This document shows, one piece after another, positions 42,705-49,779 of a stretch of 51,955 nucleotides of DNA; positions within the stretch are counted from its first letter, which is position 1, and each line of letters starts with the position of its first letter. The position numbers and the translations under genes are program-made. The stretch spans positions 1 to 51,955 of the IMG/VR virus record IMGVR_UViG_3300008516_000074, one strand, 5' to 3'. The notes beneath the pieces were generated by a model that saw only the letters and a program-made list of their open reading frames with translations, did not search any database and was not told the DNA's origin. This stretch comes from a virus.

Positions 42705-45326
42705 ATGGCTTATGAGAACGTAGAATTTGTGAAAAACAATTTTTGTATAGCGCCGAGAACCGGAGAATTTTGTAGCATTGATCACGATAATGATTGGATG
42801 CAAACAAAAAATAGTAGTGGCGATTTCATAGCAGGGGGCACATATAATTTAGATACTGTTGTTGATGAAATTAAATCTATTGAGTATACTGGCCCAAGAA
42901 ATTTAACATTGGCTATAGCTCAACTAGGCAATGAACTTCCATTTTTTACGTTAGAACATAATAGTTCAACACAATGTACTATAAGGCGATGGAAATTAAG
43001 TACTAGTAATACTAAATTGGAATTAGATAAAACAATAGTAAAATCTAATGCTGGATCTTATTATTTTGATTGTTATGATATGGCTGTTGAACATTATTGT
43101 ACTGAGTTTGATGGCGCAACCACAACTGGAACTGGATTTATAACAGTAGATAATGTGGGAGAAATGGAAATAGGAGACATGCTGTTATTAGGACCAAGCA
43201 GCGACATGGATAATCAATTTGCTTTTGAGTGGGTAGAAATAACTTCTATAAACGGATCAGATGTTTATATTACAGCTTCTGGAATAACTCCTACACAATA
43301 TGAGTATGACGATGAAGATCCTATTACTTATTATAAAAATATTTTTCTTTTCAGTGATGTGGGACAAAATAATGATTTAACTAAAGGATCTTTATATAAA
43401 ATAGATCCAAACGATGGTTCGATTTTAGATGTTCAGGGTAGTGGATTGTATTCTGGTGTAAGAGCTTCTGCATGGAGCTCAGATTATCAATCTATAGGAA
43501 TGGTAAAAGGGCCAAATCTATTATACATTGATCCAAATAATAATTATGAAATACAAAAATCTCATGCGCTTACAAATATAGAAAATGATTTAGTTACTAT
43601 TATTCCTATTTACGATTTAATATTTGATTCAGACATTATTTATAGACTTCAGAATAAAATAACTTTAAAAGATGATGATGGTGATAAAGTTACTACAACT
43701 TGGACTACATATAACTATCATCAGGATACTACAGCACCATATACTAGTAGTATATCATTATCAGTAGATCCAGATTGTGTAGTATTAAACGATGATGATG
43801 TAGAAATAATTGCTGTAGTTAGAGACCAGTATGGTGTAGGACTAGTTAGTAAAGATGTCTATTTTGAAAAAACTGGAGGAGACCTTAATGGGTATTTTAC
43901 TCCTCAAGTTCCAGCTAAAGTAACTACTAACGCAAATGGTGTAGCAACAATTGCTTATGATACTGGTGATTATGATTTAGGTGGCACCAATGCTGAAGTT
44001 AATATAAAAGCTAAAACAGATGGATCTTCTACTTTAACTGGTAGTCAATATGTTTGGGATAATGTGTCGTTATTTTTATATAGTAATTTTACTACAGAAT
44101 TAATAAATATTACACAAAAACCCACTTTAAGTGGTACATGGCCTACTGAAGGTTCTGATTTATATGCTCAAATGTATATGACTCAAGTAAGTGGCATGAG
44201 AAATGAATTTAATGTCAAACAACTTAGTAAATTTCAGTTTCCAGGCGGTCCTTGGGAAGGAATAAGTGCCCCACTAAGTGATACTACTACTATAAGGCAG
44301 TTATTAGCTCAAGAGGACGAATTAAAATTAGATCAGATTGATAATGAATTTGATAATGAGGTATCAATTTTTCAAGATAAAGAAAGGTCTAATGATTTAC
44401 AATTAAGCCAAACTTATGTTAGTAGACACGTATTAGATGCAGAAAAAGATGATGTAGATATAGATCAATTTAAGTTTATAGAAGATGCTATTCCAGCGTT
44501 TTGGTCGGAAAAAAATCCTACAAATACAAATATATGGATAAGATTAAGACCTTTTGCTTATGATTTAAATGGAAGTACTTTAATTTTTAGAGTTAAAGAA
44601 ATTTCGTACGCTGGAGATACTGGATATATAGATGTAAGCAGTTCATGTGTTGTTACCCCTTTTGATGCTGGTGGAGGATTACAAGGATTAGATATTTTAT
44701 ATAATCCACCAAACGATTTTCATCATAATGCAGTTGTGTATGTTAGTATAGAAGTTTACGATGCTGCACCTGTTCCAAATATTATATTAACTGATTATTG
44801 GTTTAGAATAATACCTGATTATAAAGCACCTTATATAATCAATGAAAATCCTGCGCGGGAAGAAGAAGATGTTGGAATTAATACTAACATATCATTTGAC
44901 ATAATAGATGCTGGAGTAGGAGTAAATATAGATACATTAGAATTACATGTAAATGCTAGAAGAATTCAAACACATACTGTTTCTGTTATATCAGGTGGTT
45001 ATCATGTTATTTATAATCCTAGCAAAGATTTTAATTATGGCGAAACCGTAGAAATTACTATTAAAATTAAAGATGCTTCTGATTATGAAAATATGTTATA
45101 CGATATGTGGAGATTTTATATTGCTGGAAGCACTGGCCCTTGGATTGATAGGGGTAGTTTTGATCCAAGAAATTGTGCGAGGGGGGTATATAGAAAACGG
45201 ACAGGAATATCTTTTAATGTTTATGGTATTAATGATACTGGAATAGATGAAGAGAGTATATTAGTTACTATAGGCGGTAAGGAAAGGAATGTCGTAATTA
45301 CGCCAATAATTTATAGGCGAGAATAA
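42705..45326 (+). CDS. Fibre-like protein, paralogue 3 of 3, long multi-Ig version
   Basis: 873 residues. The first 350 or so are a divergent copy of paralogues 1 and 2 (Y-E-N-V, I-Y-R-L-Q-N-K). A Big_1-type Ig domain follows (V-V-R-D-Q-Y-G-V-G-L-V-S-K-D-V), then a helical, Asp/Glu-rich segment (about 530-590). The C-terminal part has Ig-like units starting A-P-Y-I-I-N-E-N-P and G-P-W-I-D-R-G-S-F-D-P-R. The extra 450 residues make this the largest of the set and the likely outermost or structural member. The C terminus ends abruptly after a single strand-rich Ig unit. Confidence 0.6.
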   Translation: MAYENVEFVKNNFCIAPRTGEFCSIDHDNDWMQTKNSSGDFIAGGTYNLDTVVDEIKSIEYTGPRNLTLAIAQLGNELPFFTLEHNSSTQCTIRRWKLSTSNTKLELDKTIVKSNAGSYYFDCYDMAVEHYCTEFDGATTTGTGFITVDNVGEMEIGDMLLLGPSSDMDNQFAFEWVEITSINGSDVYITASGITPTQYEYDDEDPITYYKNIFLFSDVGQNNDLTKGSLYKIDPNDGSILDVQGSGLYSGVRASAWSSDYQSIGMVKGPNLLYIDPNNNYEIQKSHALTNIENDLVTIIPIYDLIFDSDIIYRLQNKITLKDDDGDKVTTTWTTYNYHQDTTAPYTSSISLSVDPDCVVLNDDDVEIIAVVRDQYGVGLVSKDVYFEKTGGDLNGYFTPQVPAKVTTNANGVATIAYDTGDYDLGGTNAEVNIKAKTDGSSTLTGSQYVWDNVSLFLYSNFTTELINITQKPTLSGTWPTEGSDLYAQMYMTQVSGMRNEFNVKQLSKFQFPGGPWEGISAPLSDTTTIRQLLAQEDELKLDQIDNEFDNEVSIFQDKERSNDLQLSQTYVSRHVLDAEKDDVDIDQFKFIEDAIPAFWSEKNPTNTNIWIRLRPFAYDLNGSTLIFRVKEISYAGDTGYIDVSSSCVVTPFDAGGGLQGLDILYNPPNDFHHNAVVYVSIEVYDAAPVPNIILTDYWFRIIPDYKAPYIINENPAREEEDVGINTNISFDIIDAGVGVNIDTLELHVNARRIQTHTVSVISGGYHVIYNPSKDFNYGETVEITIKIKDASDYENMLYDMWRFYIAGSTGPWIDRGSFDPRNCARGVYRKRTGISFNVYGINDTGIDEESILVTIGGKERNVVITPIIYRRE

Positions 45327-45348
45327 TCTAACTAATATATTATAGAGG
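45324..45348 (+). promoter_or_regulatory. Shared leader motif, copy C (weak)
   Basis: AATCTAAC, an AT run and GAGG upstream of the gene at 45362. It resembles the blocks at 2756-2780 and 48505-48530 only in the ATCTAAC core, the AT run and the purine end. Confidence 0.15.
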
Positions 45349-45361
45349 TATGTGCATATAA

Positions 45362-45979
45362 ATGGTTATATTGATAAATAATTTTTCTATGTCTATGACG
45401 GAGTGGTTGCCAGTTGTAGATTTAGCTTCATTTAGTGTAGATGTTGTAGATCATGAATATGGCATTAGTACATCCGGTACATATTTTTTACATGATGGAG
45501 AAGTTGTATTAACTAGTTATTCGGGAATAGCCAATGGTTATAGATGCTATTATTATCCTACAGATGTGTCTTCGAGCGGAACTATAACAATAACTATTCA
45601 TGCTGAAAATGATATAGCCGAAACAAAAGAAGAAAATTATTATTTATTATATGGATATCATTGTGAATTTAATGAATTAATTGATTGGGGACCAAAAAGA
45701 GAGGTAGTCGTATGGGCACAAGTAAAGAATAAAGCTTTTTGCCCAAATGTAGAAACTTGTGCTTTTTTCTTTGAAACTGCTGATTTACATTCTAGGGATT
45801 TAAATGCTATTATAAACCCAGTTGGGTATGTAAATTTAGGAGCATCTATTTTTCCTCAAAATACTTTCTTTTTTTATTCTAGGAAATATAAAATTAGGAT
45901 TGAAGGCATTAAGGATTTTGCTGGGAATGAAATGCCAATATATGAATTTGAATTTACTATAGAGAATCCAAATAATTAG
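45362..45979 (+). CDS. Fibre-associated beta-rich protein
   Basis: 205 residues, beta-rich with aromatic clusters (E-N-Y-Y-L-L-Y-G-Y-H-C). The alternation of T-I-T-I-T-I-H-A-E-N-D-I-A and Y-E-F-E-F-T-I-E-N matches Ig-like domain edges, and the N terminus lacks a leader. It may once have continued the preceding 873-residue protein, whose last Ig unit ends abruptly; this is a guess from composition. The start is uncertain, since GAGG lies 14 bases upstream. TAG stop. Confidence 0.5.
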   Translation: MVILINNFSMSMTEWLPVVDLASFSVDVVDHEYGISTSGTYFLHDGEVVLTSYSGIANGYRCYYYPTDVSSSGTITITIHAENDIAETKEENYYLLYGYHCEFNELIDWGPKREVVVWAQVKNKAFCPNVETCAFFFETADLHSRDLNAIINPVGYVNLGASIFPQNTFFFYSRKYKIRIEGIKDFAGNEMPIYEFEFTIENPNN

Positions 45980-45987
45980 GAGCTATT

Positions 45988-46860
45988 ATGGCCAGAAAAA
46001 AATTAACAATAAAATATATAAGAGAACAATTCATAGAAGAGGGGTATGAGTTATTAACCGAAATTTATGAAAATGCGAAACAAAAATTAGATTATATTTG
46101 TCCTGAAGGCCATAACCATTGTATTACATGGAGTGATTGGAAAAGCGGAAGACGGTGTTTTTGTTGTTCTAATAGAAATAAAGGCAACTACAAAAGAATG
46201 AATATTCATTTTATTAGATCGGAATTTGCAAAAGAAAGATATCAGCTTTTGACTGCTAAATATAAAAATCAATATCAAAAACTAAAATATATCTGTTTTA
46301 ATGGGCATAAACATAGCATTAGTTGGAATAATTGGCAACAAGGCGCTAGATGCCCTTATTGTTCTGGTAAGGCTAAACCTACTATAGAATTTATAAGATC
46401 TGAGTTTAAAAAAGAAGGCTGGAGATTTGAATCTATTGAATACATAAATAATAATAGAAAACTAGATTATATTTGTACAAATGGACATAAGCATTCTATA
46501 AATTGGGGTAATTGGCAGCAAGGTAAAAGATGCCCATATTGTATAGGAATTATATCTAAGGGCGAAATCGAAATAAGAAATTTTGTTAAATCTTTAGGCA
46601 TTGAAGTTTCATCAAATGACAGAAATCAAATATTTAATCCAAAAACTGGATATGCATTTGAATTAGATATTTTCATGCCAAATCTTAACAAAGCCATAGA
46701 ATATAACGGTGAATATTGGCATCAAGATAAAAGTAAGGATTTACTTAAGCAAAAATTATGCGAGGAAAAAGAAATAAATTTATTGACGATTTGGGATAAA
46801 GAATGGAAAACAGAGAAAACTATTTGTAAAGATAGAATAAAAGAATTCATATTTAATTAA
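45988..46860 (+). CDS. Vsr-like homing endonuclease with three zinc-finger repeats
   Basis: 290 residues, a paralogue of the gene at 3358. Three finger units (C-P-x-G-H...W-Q-Q...R-C-P-Y-C), where the other copy has four, are followed by a Vsr-like nuclease with K-G-E-I-E-I-R-N-F, E-L-D-I-F-M-P, A-I-E-Y-N-G-E-Y-W-H and L-L-T-I-W-D-K-E-W. In the first unit the usual W-Q-Q is W-K-S and R-C-P-Y-C is R-C-F-C-C. Inserted between two fibre-type genes with 8 and 15 base gaps and AGGAG upstream. Function as for the first copy. Confidence 0.85.
   Translation: MARKKLTIKYIREQFIEEGYELLTEIYENAKQKLDYICPEGHNHCITWSDWKSGRRCFCCSNRNKGNYKRMNIHFIRSEFAKERYQLLTAKYKNQYQKLKYICFNGHKHSISWNNWQQGARCPYCSGKAKPTIEFIRSEFKKEGWRFESIEYINNNRKLDYICTNGHKHSINWGNWQQGKRCPYCIGIISKGEIEIRNFVKSLGIEVSSNDRNQIFNPKTGYAFELDIFMPNLNKAIEYNGEYWHQDKSKDLLKQKLCEEKEINLLTIWDKEWKTEKTICKDRIKEFIFN
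46689..46723 (+). repeat. 35-bp exact repeat shared with first Vsr-like endonuclease
   Basis: Identical to 4233-4267, in the coding region of the A-I-E-Y-N-G-E-Y-W-H motif. A one-base difference follows and then further identity. Confidence 0.8.
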
Positions 46861-46875
46861 AGGAGGTTTTTAATT

Positions 46876-48456
46876 ATGTCTGCGATAACTCGTTGGGTAA
46901 AATATAAAATATCTAATGTTGGGAGTGCAGGAACTGGCGATGGTGAGGGGTGTAAGGGTACTAGAGGATATTCTATAGGCACAGCTAGCGTAGGAGATTC
47001 TTTTACTATTGGTCCAACAACTAATAGATTACACTTAGCTATAGATGGAGAAGCTGCTACATATATTACTTTATATTCTGGAAGTGATTTAGATCCTAGG
47101 TTTGTAGCTAGAGATATTACAGAAAAGCTGCATCTTCTTAGTGGCCAAGAAGAGGAATATTGGAGCCATGCTGTTTGTAAATGGGAAAATATACCAGATA
47201 AAGGTAATAAGTTTAAAATTTATTCTGGTAGTTTAGGCAGTGGGTCTAGTGTAACTGTTACTAGTGGTACAAACAGTGCGCACACAGTGCTTGGATTTGC
47301 TACAACAGATCCTCAAGGTGGTTCAGCTACTAGTAATACTTTTAACGGCACAGCTTCTGTTTCTGGTACATATTATGGATTTTTTGATGAAATATATAAA
47401 GTAGTTATTGCTTGTGATAATGACGGCTATGTGAGAGGCATAGACACACCTAGTCATACTGGAGGTACTTATGCTGGTACTCTGGCTACTGGTGGAATGT
47501 ATAATGGTATTCAAGATACTGTTTATACTATTACTATAAATACAACCAATGGTTTTACTATGGGAGCTGGTACTGGAAGTGTGCCTACTATGAGTTGGAC
47601 GGATAGTGGAAATGATACTGAGTCTAGTGTTGATACTGAATTGTTATACCCTGATTATTGGTATAAAGTTGGTACTAGAGGATTGATGGTTAAATTTACT
47701 GATGCTGTATTTAGTAGTGATACTTGGACTATTGCTTGTTATCAACCAGACTATGCTCAAGGAACAAATGCGCATGCTGCATTAGGTGTTGCTCAATATA
47801 CATACAGCTCAGATAGAGGAGATATGGGTAGCTCACCAATTACTACTGTTTCTGGTGTTTTTACTAGATTAGGTTCCAGAGGATTAAATATTAAGTTTAC
47901 TGGAACTAATGATTTATATGCTGGCGACGAATTTTATGTAATTTGTGCTGCTCCTTTACCTTGTGATAAAGGAGAAGAAAGCTCTCATTATAATATTACA
48001 AGCTTGAATTATGGAAATGTTACAGTAAGTACTGAATCAGATGTTAAATCTGTTATGTTTGAAATAGAAAGCGGCGCAATACAAATGAGTACAGTAAAAT
48101 TTGGGTTACAGAATCATGGTACTTTTAGTCATCATAATGATGGAAATTCAGATACTTATTTTAGATTTGGAACTGTTGGTCCAGACAATACAGCCGGCTC
48201 AGCTCCTGTAAATGGTATAGAATGGTATCCAAATGTAGCTGCTGCTGATATTGATGGCGATGTAGCTCCTACTTATTTACATGCTACTGAAGATAATTTA
48301 GCAGTTGTTGCGACAGCAGATTTAAGTGAAGAAATAGGAAATTACCCTATTTGTGGTTTAACTAGTGATCCTATGTGGTTAAATATTCGTTTAGGGGCAA
48401 GTGAGACTGGCGCAAATAGTCAAATTAATTATAGACTCTATTTTGATTATTCGTAA
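46876..48456 (+). CDS. Tail fibre/baseplate protein, large, Gly/Ser/Thr-rich
   Basis: 526 residues, low in charge, rich in Gly, Ser, Thr and Asp, and built of short beta strands. Near the N terminus, G-D-S-F-T-I-G-P-T-T-N-R-L-H-L-A-I-D-G is followed by T-Y-I-T-L-Y-S-G-S and a helix, a flagellin-hook-like pattern also seen in the gene at 38681. Three Ser/Thr/Gly-rich strand clusters follow. The C terminus (W-L-N-I-R-L-G-A...I-N-Y-R-L-Y-F-D-Y) resembles ends of fibre subunits. Strong ribosome binding site (AAAGGAGG). Confidence 0.6.
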   Translation: MSAITRWVKYKISNVGSAGTGDGEGCKGTRGYSIGTASVGDSFTIGPTTNRLHLAIDGEAATYITLYSGSDLDPRFVARDITEKLHLLSGQEEEYWSHAVCKWENIPDKGNKFKIYSGSLGSGSSVTVTSGTNSAHTVLGFATTDPQGGSATSNTFNGTASVSGTYYGFFDEIYKVVIACDNDGYVRGIDTPSHTGGTYAGTLATGGMYNGIQDTVYTITINTTNGFTMGAGTGSVPTMSWTDSGNDTESSVDTELLYPDYWYKVGTRGLMVKFTDAVFSSDTWTIACYQPDYAQGTNAHAALGVAQYTYSSDRGDMGSSPITTVSGVFTRLGSRGLNIKFTGTNDLYAGDEFYVICAAPLPCDKGEESSHYNITSLNYGNVTVSTESDVKSVMFEIESGAIQMSTVKFGLQNHGTFSHHNDGNSDTYFRFGTVGPDNTAGSAPVNGIEWYPNVAAADIDGDVAPTYLHATEDNLAVVATADLSEEIGNYPICGLTSDPMWLNIRLGASETGANSQINYRLYFDYS

Positions 48457-48504
48457 TGATTTCAATAAGTTATATAAAATAAAGCGGTAATTCATAATTT
48501 TGTT

Positions 48505-48530
48505 TTATCTAACCTTTTATATGTAGAAGG
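48505..48530 (+). promoter_or_regulatory. Shared leader motif, copy B
   Basis: TTATCTAACC, an AT run and AGAAGG, nearly identical to 2756-2780. It lies in a 108-base gap between a structural gene and an endonuclease gene. The rest of the gap is AT-rich and shows no other signal. Confidence 0.3.
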
Positions 48531-48564
48531 TGGTAAGTATTTCTTTTATATAAGGAGGTTAATT

Positions 48565-49422
48565 ATGGTGAATATTAAGTGGTCTAAGAAATATGATAAG
48601 TGTATAGATTGCGGAACTAGTAAAAGGCCGCATCATGCTAATGGAAGATGTGGCAGATGTCATGTGAATAATATAAACAGACAAAAAGGAAAGCAAAAAA
48701 GAAATTTTGGTGGTTGGTCTTGGTATTATGATAGGTGCCAAAAATGTGGGACTACTAAAAGACAACATGTAAAGAATGGTTTATGTATAGATTGTTATGA
48801 AGAATCTAAAAGAGATTTGTCTAATGGTTGTAAAATTTGCCCAGTTTGTGGTGTAAAAGTGTTAAAATTGAATCAGCATATAGTAATGAGATCTAGAAAA
48901 TGTGAACAGCATAAAAAATATCAATATGACAGATTAAAAATTTATTTTGATAGCAATTTGAATTTACATGATATAGGTGAAAAATTGGAAATGGATAGAC
49001 ATGCAGTAACTAAGCAATTTATAAAATATTTTGGCAAAGAAGTAACAAAAGAAAGAAACGAATTAATAAGATGTTATAATATATCAGATAAAGCAATTAT
49101 AAATTTTAATTATAAAAATATGTTTGGAACAGTAGTTGAATACGATTCACCTAATCAAGGACGAATAAGACTAAGATCTAAATTAGAATTTAGATATGCT
49201 AAATATTTAGATGATAATAATATAGACTGGTTTTATGAGTATATGGCATTTCCATATAAAGGTAAGGATGGGCGAAGGCGTACTTATACGCCGGATTTTT
49301 ATTTACCCAGCGAAGATAAATTTATTGAAGTTAAAGGGAAAAATCTTTTAGACGAAAATGATATATATAAGATAAGTAAAGTTCGTCAAGCTGGTGTTTC
49401 TATAGAAATTGAAGTTTTATAA
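48565..49422 (+). CDS. Homing endonuclease with zinc fingers, HTH and PD-(D/E)XK nuclease
   Basis: 285 residues. Two C-x-x-C...C-x-x-C fingers (residues about 13-34 and 53-73) and a C-P-V-C...H...C finger (about 92-113) are followed by a helix-turn-helix-like segment (L-H-D-I-G-E-K-L-E-M-D-R-H-A-V). The C-terminal nuclease has K-L-E-F-R-Y-A-K-Y-L, T-P-D-F-Y-L and F-I-E-V-K-G-K, a full PD-(D/E)XK core. This fold is known in homing endonucleases such as I-Ssp6803I. It differs from the Vsr-like and HNH types elsewhere in the window. Strong ribosome binding site (AAGGAGG). Confidence 0.85.
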   Translation: MVNIKWSKKYDKCIDCGTSKRPHHANGRCGRCHVNNINRQKGKQKRNFGGWSWYYDRCQKCGTTKRQHVKNGLCIDCYEESKRDLSNGCKICPVCGVKVLKLNQHIVMRSRKCEQHKKYQYDRLKIYFDSNLNLHDIGEKLEMDRHAVTKQFIKYFGKEVTKERNELIRCYNISDKAIINFNYKNMFGTVVEYDSPNQGRIRLRSKLEFRYAKYLDDNNIDWFYEYMAFPYKGKDGRRRTYTPDFYLPSEDKFIEVKGKNLLDENDIYKISKVRQAGVSIEIEVL

Positions 49423-49464
49423 ATAATAGATTTAACGAATTAGGAGAAGGAGGGTACCCCAAAT

Positions 49465-49779
49465 ATGAAAAAAACATTTAGAGGCTGGGAAGTTGAGCTA
49501 GCCAATGGAACTATTATACGAGAAGGTGAGATAGAATGGGGAAAAGTGCCTAAAAAAGCCATCATTCGTCTCACTCTTTTTTTTGATCAAAGACGATGGG
49601 ATTTAACTGGTAAAGAAGCGTATTTTGTTAGAACTAGAGCTTCTGTTGTTCCTGGCATTAAAGAAAGTTTTAGAATTGAAAGAAGAACCATTGGTTGGTA
49701 TGATGGCGCTAAAAAAATTTGTTATAATGTAGATGAGAATACTGGTAAATTCAGTATGGAGGTAATAGATAATTCATAA
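49465..49779 (+). CDS. Conserved-looking small tail-module protein
   Basis: 104 residues, beta-rich, starting F-R-G-W-E-V-E-L-A-N-G-T-I-I-R-E-G and with a W-G-K-V-P segment and an R-R-W-D-L-T-G-K-E-A loop. Proteins of this type are often seen as small late genes of long-tailed phages, but I cannot name a function. The stop codon overlaps the start of the next gene by one base (TAATG), so the two are translationally coupled. GGAGGG precedes the start. Confidence 0.5.
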   Translation: MKKTFRGWEVELANGTIIREGEIEWGKVPKKAIIRLTLFFDQRRWDLTGKEAYFVRTRASVVPGIKESFRIERRTIGWYDGAKKICYNVDENTGKFSMEVIDNS

